DNA of 64,000 nt from a bacterium BMS3Bbin14 (GTDB lineage Bacteria; Desulfobacterota; Desulfobulbia; Desulfobulbales; Desulfobulbaceae), in contig BDTX01000003.1 of assembly GCA_002897615.1 (NCBI GenBank), positions 1-64,000 of the forward strand, in the 5' to 3' direction. Under the pieces are notes generated by a model. The model was given only the letters and a program-made list of their open reading frames with translations, searched no databases and was not told the origin of the DNA. Shown here one piece after another: positions 1 to 7,649 of this stretch (position 1 is its first letter; the number at the start of each line of letters is the position of its first letter). Position numbers and translations under genes: made by a program.

Positions 1-807
1 CGAGGAAGCGACCCCACCGGACAAAAAAATGCCCTTGTCCATGTCACCATGACCGAACATTGAGTCAACCGCCTTGAGAATCATCCGCCGGGTCGTCCGG
101 ACCGATTCCTGATAGTCCGGCTCCGGCTGACCATTCATATAGCGTGCTTTGGGCATTTCTCCAAAGGAGTAAGCATCTTCCCGGCCTGCCCCGTCAATAG
201 TGAGCACATGGCCTGGCTGTACCTGGCGGATATTTTCGAAAAAAGACCGGCCAGGGGAAACGACATATCCGAACACCCTGGTTTCCCGGAGGGAGGTAAG
301 ATCGAGAACAGGGGACACGTCGGGGTGGGCAAGAATTCCCTTGATCTCCGAGCTGACCAGGACTCGATGACCAAGGCGGGTGAAATAGAGAGGCTTGATT
401 CCGAATCGGTCACGGGCCAGCACGAGCTTGGAACCGTCCAGGATGGCAATGGCAAACATGCCCTGCAATTTTTCGGCAAAGGCCTCGCCATAAAGCTCAT
501 AAAGCCTGGCGATGAGTTCCGCTTCAAGGTCGGTATTGGCAACTATTCCAACATTGTTAAGTTCTTTCCAAAGTTCGGAGTAGTTGTAAATTTCCCCGTT
601 TAATAAAATTATTCTGTCGGAATGAGGATCATGATAGATCATCGGCGCCTTGGCATCGCCGAAGATGGTCAGACGACAGGCGGCAACGCCATGATTCCCG
701 TGACAACATATCTCCAGGCTGTCAGGCCCGCGATGGTGCACTGCCTGCGCCATGGCGCGGAGTACTTCCCGCTGAGATTCATTGTAGGTGACGACTATTG
801 TGCACAT
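1..807 (-). CDS. Asparagine synthetase (AsnB)-like protein of the RiPP locus, C-terminus beyond window
   Basis: The visible 269 residues start MCTIVVTYNE, so Cys2 is placed as the class II glutamine amidotransferase nucleophile. Further family motifs are HHRGPDS, NGEIYN, ARDRFGIKPLYF and SSEIKGIL. After about residue 255 the ATP-pyrophosphatase domain begins, and its PPi loop reads SGGVASS (263-269) where the family has SGG(L/V)DSS. The Asp is therefore Ala at 267, at the very edge of the window. The start lies 2 nt past the stop of the upstream gene, so it is the last visible gene of the operon. Lasso-peptide cyclases are AsnB homologues, so a role in peptide amidation or cyclisation is possible, but those often lose the N-terminal Cys, which is kept here. 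Function is inferred from context. Confidence 0.85.
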   Translation of the reverse strand, partial: MCTIVVTYNESQREVLRAMAQAVHHRGPDSLEICCHGNHGVAACRLTIFGDAKAPMIYHDPHSDRIILLNGEIYNYSELWKELNNVGIVANTDLEAELIARLYELYGEAFAEKLQGMFAIAILDGSKLVLARDRFGIKPLYFTRLGHRVLVSSEIKGILAHPDVSPVLDLTSLRETRVFGYVVSPGRSFFENIRQVQPGHVLTIDGAGREDAYSFGEMPKARYMNGQPEPDYQESVRTTRRMILKAVDSMFGHGDMDKGIFLSGGVASS

Positions 808-809
808 AA

Positions 810-1616
810 TTACTCTTTGGCAGCCAAGGCCTTCATCGCCTCAACAGCCCCGATGAGGGCCAGTGAAGCGCCATCGTCAAGGTAATGATATGGCCAGTAT
901 CCTGAAGGGAGCTGTTTTTTTTGCAGCCAATCCAAGGCCCTTTCCAGGATGGCGGGATCAACCTTGTCTCTCCAGCGGGACAAGCCCCAAAGCACCACGC
1001 CGGTGGACCAAGCTTCACTTCCCATGGGATGGTCCCTCCAAGGGGCAAAACCGCCGTCGGAGTTTTGGTCTTGCGCAAGATGGGCTATGGTCTGGCCAAT
1101 GAGCTCATTTTCCTGATCTTTGGGCATTGCCAAGAGATAAAAGCCTGCTTTATATGACAACTGTACCGGACCACGAAAATCACGAGCCCATTCGTTTTGT
1201 AACCAATCGATATCTTCCCTCTTAAAGGCTTCCGGGACCAGAGATGCGATTAATGCGGTGATCGGAATCCGGGCCTGATCACGCGGGTGTCGCCCCCAGC
1301 CTCCCGTGGACAGCCGGGCATTATTTAGCCAGTTTGTGGCTGCCTGCATGGCAGGATCTTCCCGGCCCCGTACCAGACTGATACAGCTTATGGCCCAGGC
1401 AGTCTCTTCAGGATCTGACCAACCACCATCCGGTCGCTGTGATTGGATAAGTTGTTCAGCAACCCGTCGAAACAAATTGCCTGATTCTTTGTTACCAGCT
1501 AATAAGAGTGCGGTAGCACCCCGAGCAAGGCGGACCGGTTCGAGCGATCTGGTGATGGCCTCATCAAGAAAGGTTATGAGTTGACCAACAGCTGGCGCGA
1601 TTATTCGGACAGGCAT
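810..1616 (-). CDS. Terpenoid-cyclase/prenyltransferase-like alpha-barrel repeat protein
   Basis: The 268-residue protein has about four QW-like helical repeats: QRPDGGW near 79, STGGWGRHP near 110, QNSDGGFAPW near 185, and PSGYWPYHY near 240. This is the signature of the squalene-cyclase/prenyltransferase alpha6-alpha6 fold. I see no DxDD or DDxxD motif, and it is much shorter than true triterpene cyclases, so terpene cyclisation is unlikely. Proteins of this fold are found in several peptide-modification loci. ATG lies 2 nt after the stop of the 1,180-residue gene, which suggests translational coupling. The specific function is unknown. Confidence 0.8.
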   Translation of the reverse strand: MPVRIIAPAVGQLITFLDEAITRSLEPVRLARGATALLLAGNKESGNLFRRVAEQLIQSQRPDGGWSDPEETAWAISCISLVRGREDPAMQAATNWLNNARLSTGGWGRHPRDQARIPITALIASLVPEAFKREDIDWLQNEWARDFRGPVQLSYKAGFYLLAMPKDQENELIGQTIAHLAQDQNSDGGFAPWRDHPMGSEAWSTGVVLWGLSRWRDKVDPAILERALDWLQKKQLPSGYWPYHYLDDGASLALIGAVEAMKALAAKE

Positions 1617-1618
1617 GA

Positions 1619-4600
1619 TCAGCGTGCTTTTTGGGAAAAGGTTCGTAACTCCCGGCCGATTTCATAAAGTTGCCCGAGCCGCGTCTGACGGACATCGGCT
1701 GGCGTTGCCTTTTTGCATGTTTTGCATATATAAAAAATAGCCTCATCCTGACCGAACCGAAAATAATCAATTTCACTTAATGGCCGATGTTTATCACAGA
1801 GCGCACAAAGGAATTCAAATTTACCAATCGGCTGATCACCTTCAGCATAACTATGTAAGAGAATATCCAGCCCAACATCAACCGGCACTATTTGCCAATC
1901 TCTTGTTAAGCCCTGTTGAAGCCGTTTTACAATATCGGTACGGATTCCGCCGCGGAGTTCTTCACCGAATTCCCCCATAAGGATAAGTTTATCCTTTCGT
2001 GGTTCTTTGTAAATTTCTCTTAAAAAACGGATCATACCCATCAGATATGGATGATTTTTTGAACGGATTAACGCTTCGCATTTTTCTGCATTCGGATAAT
2101 CCTTGAAATGGTCTTCATCTTTTTTCTTGTGGTTAATAAGCGATCCAAGGTGCATAAGTAATACATCACAATCAGCATATTGCGATGCGACATCTTTCCA
2201 TCGAGGAGCCTCTTTATCTTTATGACATTTTTCTTGACAAGTGGGCTCATCATTCGGACATCCCTGATTATAAAGATCCTTGCTGACCCATTTCGTGTCA
2301 CCAGTATATCCGAAACAAAATTGCTTATCGTCAGTTTCAGAAGAGTCCTGCTCTCGAACTTTTATAAGAAAGCCGAAGCTGTCAGATATCTCAGAGTAGT
2401 CCTCATGATAGGCTCGAGTTGGCCAAATCTCAATTTCCCGGTTGGTACCATTATTTGTGCTCCCTGGTAGAACGGGTTGCCAACCTATAGTCTTTTCATT
2501 TTCCTTTTTCTGAGAGAAAGAAAAACAATAATTCAATAGGTTTTGAGGGGTTTTATCTTCTTCGGTGCGGGCTAGTTTTTTAAAAAAATTCGGTTCAATT
2601 TCTTTGCGGATGTCAAGGACTAATGGATTAATGAACCGACGCAATCCCGGGTTGTTGATGATGTGAGACAATCTATGGTAGCTTCCCAAGGTCAAAACAA
2701 CATTAAGCTGGTGAATTTTGTGCGTTTTGCCCTCCAATTCATGCAGCAACTGAACCATGGATTCAAAGTCCCAGAGATGATCCGGGTGCGCATGGCTAAT
2801 AAGCACTATATCCACATCCATGAGACTGAATCCCATACGAAAAAGATTTCGGACATAATCAAAACCGGGATCAATTGCGATGCCTAAATCAACCTCACCA
2901 TCACTGTCTGTCCGATAAATAAAATACCCCCCGCCAACAGACTTACCTTGTGCCGGTGTCAAAGAATTCCAGCGTTGTAAGCCGATAAAGCGCAAAGTTT
3001 GCTGAGGGGGTTGCTGAGAATGCCACGCTAAATGTTCTGTAAGGTGCTTCTCCGTATCCTGCATAATGAACTCGTAATCATTATGGTCCATATTTCTCTT
3101 TTCAGGAGGAAGTTCTTTTTTGTCAGACGGTATTTCTTTCTGAAAGGTCTGACAGAGCAGAAGGCCATCAAAACTTTCAGGCGAAAAAGACTCATTTATT
3201 TCCATCAAGCAATTTGTACAACCTCCTTTGGGGTCAGCTTTCCCTTTGACGCGATGCCAAATGAGCCGTTCGTCGCATCTCTTTAGCGCATGTATCTGCT
3301 GATTTTCACCGAATTCTTCATGAAATTCGTCCAGAGCTGCGAGTAATTGGAGATGATCATCTTTCAATAAGGTTAAGGTGATCGCTCCTTTACGTGAATT
3401 CTGAAAAGCAGCTGGGGGAATAGCTTTTTCTTTTAAAAGATAATTACTCATTTTTTTGTAAAAAACAGAAAGCCCATTTGTAAAATCTGGGAGGTCATCA
3501 GACCGGAGATTTTCTAGTTCTATGGTTTTGGTTCTATGATTCTTAGGACGTTCATCACGAATTACCGGCAATTTTTTTTTCTTAGAAAGGAATAAGTATA
3601 AATCGATAGTGTCTTCGAGAAGACAGGCGGAAGCATCTCCAGGCTTAATAAGTGAGGTAGGCAGGTTTAGTCGGAAGTCAGGCGGTTCTCCCCCCAATTT
3701 TCGCAGTTTATCCACGGTTTCCATTCCGAGTTTAAGGAGTTGCGCCCATCTGGAAAAATAGATTAACTCATCTTGATTATTACCCTCAACCCAATCCCAA
3801 TAGGAAGAGGATCCCTGTTCGGCATGCCAAAATATTTTGATCAACCCTTTAAGATAGGTAAACGATTGTTTGATTTCTTCCGAAGTATTCTCATCACGAG
3901 TACTTTTCTCAATTTTCGATTTATTTTGTGGATTTGGTAAAATGCGAAGTAGCCTACTAGCTTTTTGCTCAAACCATTTAAGAGTATGTTCAACAAGTTG
4001 GGTTTTGATAGCCTTGTGAGAAGAGCCTTCCTCATTCAAAGGCAAAGTCACAACTTTAGGATTCCAGTCTTTGTCATTAAATATATCGTCGTGAGCTTTC
4101 TTCAGCCAATCTTTTGCACGATCATCGTTCTCCAAGTCTAGTTGAAGAAGAGCTTCTATTCGCTGAAGATCAATACGTCGTTGAAGATGATCCGTTGCAT
4201 CACAAATTAACTTCTCGGGGCTATCCCCTTTGATTTTCAACAATAAATCATCTAAACCCTTGCTAAGTGTCTGTAGAGCATGATAACCTAATTGAAGTTT
4301 TAAATTTATCGCTGCTCGTTGAAGATATGCCGGAACAATGTTGATAAGATATTCTAAAACTATATCAACATTACGCTTATGTCCGCATCCTTCGCGGAGA
4401 ATCTTTTCAATTTTTTCCTTGTTTTTTTCGGGCTTTTGTAACCAAAATTTTCTAATAACCCAGTTGAAGTCCAAGACAGCTTCCTGGTTACGCCCAACCA
4501 TATGTTGGTATGCCATTCCTTTATTCCATAAAATCCAGCGATCGTAAGGCCCTCTTTCAGGATCGTCATATTCTTTGTAAAGCTTATACAGGGTATCTCT

Positions 4601-5161
4601 GGCCCTTTCCGCATATCCATAACTGGCTTCGCTTGTAGCCACAGCAGATTGTTCCATCAGATAATTGAATTTCGTCAGGATAAAATCTGTTTGGTTTTCT
4701 GATTTGCTAACAGGTATTCTCCTATCGAGAAAGGTGAGCAAATCCTCATATCTTTTGTTCCACGTGTCTTTATTATGGCATAGTAATTCAGCTCTAATCC
4801 GTTTGGCCCAAAATAGGTCAGACCAATTTTTGAGGAGTGGTTTTGGTTTTATACCTGCCTCATTTTTTAAGGGATATGGCGGTTTTTTTGCCCTAAAGAG
4901 TAGCGAGGCTTGAATAGTCTCAGATGATATAATGGAGGGAGTTATTCTGATAACTTCAACTGGAAAATCAAACTTTTCTAATCCAAATGCTTCAAGTGAT
5001 TTTTCCCCATTTGGTTTATAAAGGTCATCAATATAGCTTTGAGCGTTAGTGCTTAACCCAATAATGTCATTTACTTCATCATATAACTCGCAATCGATAC
5101 ACAAATCGATTATTTGGTTTACCTTTTCCAAGTCATAAATTATGTCAGAACATTCGGGCAT
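1619..5161 (-). CDS. 1,180-residue metallo-beta-lactamase-fold protein with long helical N-terminus and zinc ribbons
   Basis: The C-terminal third carries the metallo-beta-lactamase signature HAHPDH (790-795) after a hydrophobic strand, and later Asp/His-rich segments fit the fold. The first ~700 residues are charged and helical, possibly TPR-like, and match no family I can name. Candidate zinc sites are C648-x2-C651, and C1119-x2-C1122 paired with C1146-x2-C1149 near the C-terminus. MBL-fold proteins include hydrolases, nucleases and the PqqB-type partner proteins of PQQ synthesis. In a locus with PqqD and PqqE-like proteins a PqqB-like role is tempting, but PqqB is about 300 residues. Only a weak ribosome site precedes the ATG. 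It sits 82 nt downstream of the precursor gene. Confidence 0.85.
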   Translation of the reverse strand: MPECSDIIYDLEKVNQIIDLCIDCELYDEVNDIIGLSTNAQSYIDDLYKPNGEKSLEAFGLEKFDFPVEVIRITPSIISSETIQASLLFRAKKPPYPLKNEAGIKPKPLLKNWSDLFWAKRIRAELLCHNKDTWNKRYEDLLTFLDRRIPVSKSENQTDFILTKFNYLMEQSAVATSEASYGYAERARDTLYKLYKEYDDPERGPYDRWILWNKGMAYQHMVGRNQEAVLDFNWVIRKFWLQKPEKNKEKIEKILREGCGHKRNVDIVLEYLINIVPAYLQRAAINLKLQLGYHALQTLSKGLDDLLLKIKGDSPEKLICDATDHLQRRIDLQRIEALLQLDLENDDRAKDWLKKAHDDIFNDKDWNPKVVTLPLNEEGSSHKAIKTQLVEHTLKWFEQKASRLLRILPNPQNKSKIEKSTRDENTSEEIKQSFTYLKGLIKIFWHAEQGSSSYWDWVEGNNQDELIYFSRWAQLLKLGMETVDKLRKLGGEPPDFRLNLPTSLIKPGDASACLLEDTIDLYLFLSKKKKLPVIRDERPKNHRTKTIELENLRSDDLPDFTNGLSVFYKKMSNYLLKEKAIPPAAFQNSRKGAITLTLLKDDHLQLLAALDEFHEEFGENQQIHALKRCDERLIWHRVKGKADPKGGCTNCLMEINESFSPESFDGLLLCQTFQKEIPSDKKELPPEKRNMDHNDYEFIMQDTEKHLTEHLAWHSQQPPQQTLRFIGLQRWNSLTPAQGKSVGGGYFIYRTDSDGEVDLGIAIDPGFDYVRNLFRMGFSLMDVDIVLISHAHPDHLWDFESMVQLLHELEGKTHKIHQLNVVLTLGSYHRLSHIINNPGLRRFINPLVLDIRKEIEPNFFKKLARTEEDKTPQNLLNYCFSFSQKKENEKTIGWQPVLPGSTNNGTNREIEIWPTRAYHEDYSEISDSFGFLIKVREQDSSETDDKQFCFGYTGDTKWVSKDLYNQGCPNDEPTCQEKCHKDKEAPRWKDVASQYADCDVLLMHLGSLINHKKKDEDHFKDYPNAEKCEALIRSKNHPYLMGMIRFLREIYKEPRKDKLILMGEFGEELRGGIRTDIVKRLQQGLTRDWQIVPVDVGLDILLHSYAEGDQPIGKFEFLCALCDKHRPLSEIDYFRFGQDEAIFYICKTCKKATPADVRQTRLGQLYEIGRELRTFSQKAR

Positions 5162-5201
5162 TACATCGGCACCTACGCGGTTGGGAGGTTGGTCGGTAAC
5201 A

Positions 5202-5228
5202 AATAATGAGATCGGAAATCACATTATT
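5202..5228 (-). other. Weak hairpin between precursor gene and MBL-fold gene
   Basis: A 7-bp inverted repeat (AATAATG at 5202-5208 and CATTATT at 5222-5228) lies just after the precursor stop codon. It has no U-run. It could stabilise the precursor mRNA or lower read-through into the downstream gene, as often happens after RiPP precursors, but AT-rich chance pairing is equally possible. Confidence 0.25.
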
Positions 5229-5243
5229 GCATTCAAGCCAAGC

Positions 5244-5387
5244 TTACCGACAGCTATGGCATGAAGAGCACTGCTTGCAAACCACTCCCTTGCTATTGGC
5301 CTCAATGATATCGATGGGGAAGCTCATCTTGGTCTGCTTGACAATTCTCGGCTTTTCATACTTTTTGATCTTTTTGACGTCTTTCAT
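5244..5387 (-). CDS. Candidate RiPP precursor peptide, C-terminal CxxCxxCxxC
   Basis: The gene encodes 47 residues behind a strong AGGAGG site 7 nt before the ATG. The ATG overlaps the PqqD-like stop codon (ATGA). The N-terminal half is Lys-rich and contains Y10-E-K-P13-R-I15, which resembles the YxxPxL leader element bound by RRE domains in lasso-peptide systems. The C-terminus is VVCKQCSSCHSCR, with Cys at 37, 40, 43 and 46, a perfect three-residue period followed by a final Arg. Size, position between PqqD-like and downstream genes, and Cys-rich tail are what one expects of a radical-SAM-modified peptide such as a sactipeptide, ranthipeptide or thioether macrocycle. A GK/GG cleavage motif is not clear; N31-S-K-G-V is the nearest candidate. 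I could not assign it to a named family. Confidence 0.8.
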   Translation of the reverse strand: MKDVKKIKKYEKPRIVKQTKMSFPIDIIEANSKGVVCKQCSSCHSCR

Positions 5388-5677
5388 GCGGATACCTCCT
5401 CAATTATGCTATTTTCCAACGCATACCGAATTATTTCCGACAAGTCCTCTTGTGCTGTATCCTGGCTCAAGTCGTATTCCTTTGCAAATTTATCAATCAA
5501 CCCCTGAAAACTCGTTTCACTGCCGATGGCTTCCAAGACCCAATGGGCCGTATGGTTGAGTTTGAAATGATCGCCTGTGGAAGTGTTAAATGCAAAATAG
5601 TGCTCCAACTCAGGAATACCTTGGAGCGAAATGCCTTCCGCCAGGACAAATTTAGTGTCTGAATTTATAGCCAGCAC
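5384..5677 (-). CDS. PqqD-like peptide chaperone (RRE domain)
   Basis: The 97-residue product reads V/MLAINSDTKFVLAEG, then LEHYFAFNTSTGDHFKLN, then helices ending EEVSA. This is the PqqD/RRE winged-helix pattern with a conserved 'x-x-x-hydrophobic-N-x-x-A/T' turn (KLNHTAHWVLEAI). I chose GTG at 5677 because GGAGG sits 7 nt upstream and the PqqD homology begins there; an open frame extends further up but only inside the radical SAM gene. The gene overlaps the radical SAM gene by 13 nt and the precursor by 4 nt. PqqD proteins bind the leader peptide and deliver it to the radical SAM enzyme. Confidence 0.85.
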   Translation of the reverse strand: MLAINSDTKFVLAEGISLQGIPELEHYFAFNTSTGDHFKLNHTAHWVLEAIGSETSFQGLIDKFAKEYDLSQDTAQEDLSEIIRYALENSIIEEVSA

Positions 5678-6690
5678 TGTGGATCCTCCGCCATATAATC
5701 GCCAGTGGTGAAATAGGCCATGGCGCGACACCCCCGACACTGCGTGAGCAGGCTGCAATTATTACATTTTCCAGAAAGGTTCTGTGGATTTCTGAGCCGC
5801 CAGAGGACTTCAGATTCATACCAAATTTTATAAAACCCGTCAGATAAAACATTACCAATTGGGATCGGCAGTCTCCGGCATGGAAAAACAGTGCCGTCAG
5901 GCATGATGGTCAAGGCATTGTTTCCCGCAGAGCACAAGGCCCCCGCTGTATGATCTTCAGGGGCGATCAAGGTAAACAAAGGACGATAGAGGAGCATCCG
6001 GACCGGAGAATTGTTTGTAGCCAGAGCATAAACCTGTTCGTACAGCGAATGCAATTCATCACTGGACAGAACCTGATCGATCATATTCTCTCCTGCACCC
6101 TCCGGGATCAATCGTTCCAAGGCGAGCGTCGTAACCTTCTCGTGCCCAGTCAGTTCGATCAGCTCCGGTATTTCCCGGTAGTTCAAACGGCTGATGGTGC
6201 TCATCACGGAGACATCAATTCCTGCTTTGCACAGGAGCCGAATTGCATTCAATGTAGATTCAAAGCTTCCAGGGCCACGGATAGCATCATTGGTTTCCGC
6301 TGTTGCCCCCTCCAAAGATACCTGAACCCTTCGCAACTTGTGGTGTTCCGCCAATCGCTGCGCTTCATCCTCGGTAATCAGAGAACCATTGGTCAAAATA
6401 TCATAATAGGCGAGCAGATCGGAACGGTCGATGCGGTCCATGAGGGCATAAAGATCATCCCGGCGCAGAAAAGGCTCACCACCGGTAAGAGATAGGGTCC
6501 CCTGTTTTTCCCATTTTCTGACCGCTCCCTCCATCAGATCAACTATCCTGAACAGATCATCCAACGCAAGTTCCGGAGCGGGGTTCCCGTCTTGATAGCA
6601 ATGCCGGCAGGCACGGTTGCAACGTTCGGTGAGGTGCCATTGGAAATAGAATTCATCACCAAGGCCCGGTTCATGGATTGATTGTTTCAT
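5665..6690 (-). CDS. Radical SAM/SPASM peptide maturase
   Basis: The 341-residue protein has the radical SAM cluster motif C24-x3-C28-x2-C31 (TERCNRACRHC) and the GGEPF element (LTGGEPFLRR). Its C-terminal SPASM domain is rich in Cys: C near CSAGNN, FPCRR, GKCNNC, TQCRGC and a last C two residues from the end. Enzymes of this class (PqqE, anaerobic sulfatase maturases, sactipeptide and ranthipeptide synthases) bind SAM-cleaving and auxiliary 4Fe-4S clusters and cross-link peptides. It is the first gene of the locus, overlapping the PqqD-like gene. No strong ribosome site precedes the ATG, and the ~300 nt upstream are AT-rich. Confidence 0.9.
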   Translation of the reverse strand: MKQSIHEPGLGDEFYFQWHLTERCNRACRHCYQDGNPAPELALDDLFRIVDLMEGAVRKWEKQGTLSLTGGEPFLRRDDLYALMDRIDRSDLLAYYDILTNGSLITEDEAQRLAEHHKLRRVQVSLEGATAETNDAIRGPGSFESTLNAIRLLCKAGIDVSVMSTISRLNYREIPELIELTGHEKVTTLALERLIPEGAGENMIDQVLSSDELHSLYEQVYALATNNSPVRMLLYRPLFTLIAPEDHTAGALCSAGNNALTIMPDGTVFPCRRLPIPIGNVLSDGFYKIWYESEVLWRLRNPQNLSGKCNNCSLLTQCRGCRAMAYFTTGDYMAEDPQCWL

Positions 6691-7005
6691 GTATCTAATC
6701 GCGGAACAGATTTGATTACAAAAATAAATTAATCACCAGGAGACAGCATACTACTAAAAAGTTTTTTTTAAAGTTCGTTTTATAAAAAACACTTCTTATC
6801 TTAATATTATTTTAAAATCAATATATTAAGAGTTCGAACAAAATAGTTTATTAAAAAAAGTACGTTATTTTTTATTATGCTTAGATGACGCAGAATGATA
6901 ATTTGGAACCAGGTCCAGAGAGAAAAAGAATGCTTCATATTTCGCGCGTACTTCGGGGCTGGCTCAACTTGTTGACATTTGCTTCGGGCCTCTTGTTGCC
7001 ATGTT
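6691..7005. other. AT-rich intergenic leader before the RiPP locus
   Basis: No credible gene is seen. Positions about 6720-6890 are strikingly AT-rich compared with the rest of the window. This stretch must carry the promoter of the radical SAM gene, but I cannot pick one -35/-10 pair with confidence. A 72-codon open frame on the minus strand here has no ribosome site and no recognisable sequence. Confidence 0.5.
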
Positions 7006-7068
7006 TTACAGCTTCCCAGCCTCAATCAGTTTGATCGCATCCCTTTTCTCATTTTCCGTCAGCTTCAT
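7006..7068 (-). pseudogene. 20-codon remnant of a DNA-methyltransferase-type N-terminus
   Basis: The ATG overlaps the TOPRIM-like gene stop (ATGA) and encodes MKLTENEKRDAIKLIEAGKL before a TAA. From memory, the same start (NEKRD-IKLIEAGKPLP-KYRFLLF) opens a family of site-specific DNA methyltransferases. The frame stops just where PLPxKYxFLLF should follow. It is thus likely the stump of a third gene of the ATPase operon. A second, longer decayed copy lies at 9162-9299. Confidence 0.5.
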
Positions 7069-7649
7069 GCCCATTCCCTAAACTTATTACGTACACTTTT
7101 GAGGAATTGCCCCAAGGATGCATCGGTCTGCTCCATACGTTCAAAATCCATGGCATTGACAATATCTTCCGTAAACTCTATTCCCCCCAAAGAGGGATGA
7201 ATCCCGGCCTGCAACATGGCATCCATTAATATTTTTTTATAGCGGCCCCGTTCACATTTATGGTCCGGCGCATCGCACCCTTTACCCATTACTGATTTGA
7301 AAGCGGCGGAATCCAGAAGCAGCCACCGTTCGATATGCGGGTCCGGGATAGCGTAAATGGAAATATTCCGCCAATCAGCGATTACGGCATCTATCTCTTT
7401 TCTACGCCCCTGATATCCGCTGCAATTAGCATCCGTTGCTACTACCAGCAGATCAGGGAAGCCAACCTTTTCATTGCGGAGCTCCCTTAAATATAACTTC
7501 AGCTCGGCAACTGCCTTGCCATGTCCTCCGCGAGCGCTGCGAGGAATAATTTTAACCACCTTGCCTTGTTCTTTTGCGAACCTTTGAATGACCGATGAAA
7601 TAAAGGCCTCGTGCCCATAATCCTCGACAAACAAAATTATCCTACGCAT
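7065..7649 (-). CDS. TOPRIM-like protein paired with AAA ATPase
   Basis: The 194-residue protein begins RRIILFVEDYGHEAF, an acidic motif (E9) like TOPRIM motif 1, and has LLVVATDANC with D73 and N75 where the fold usually has DxD. The segment AIPDPHIERWLLLD and a C-terminal FLKSVRNKF follow. The pattern fits DUF4276/DUF4435-type TOPRIM-like partners of AAA ATPases. I chose the ATG at 7649 because AAGGGG lies 8 nt before it; a GTG 9 nt upstream is in frame. It overlaps the ATPase stop by 8 nt. In PARIS and OLD-type systems such a pair detects phage proteins and acts as a nuclease toxin. That role is inferred here. Confidence 0.75.
   Translation of the reverse strand: MRRIILFVEDYGHEAFISSVIQRFAKEQGKVVKIIPRSARGGHGKAVAELKLYLRELRNEKVGFPDLLVVATDANCSGYQGRRKEIDAVIADWRNISIYAIPDPHIERWLLLDSAAFKSVMGKGCDAPDHKCERGRYKKILMDAMLQAGIHPSLGGIEFTEDIVNAMDFERMEQTDASLGQFLKSVRNKFREWA

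Noticed and set aside
135-603. Overlapping open frames of 131-135 codons on both strands inside the AsnB-like gene
   Set aside because: The minus-strand GATase motifs (HHRGPDS, NGEIYN, ARDRFGIKP) fit one continuous frame to 807; the others are shadows.
5206-5559. 117-codon plus-strand frame across the precursor and PqqD-like genes
   Set aside because: It is antisense to two recognisable genes, has no ribosome site and no known motif.
6807-7025. 72-codon minus-strand frame
   Set aside because: AT-rich, no ribosome site; it covers the decayed methyltransferase region in another frame.
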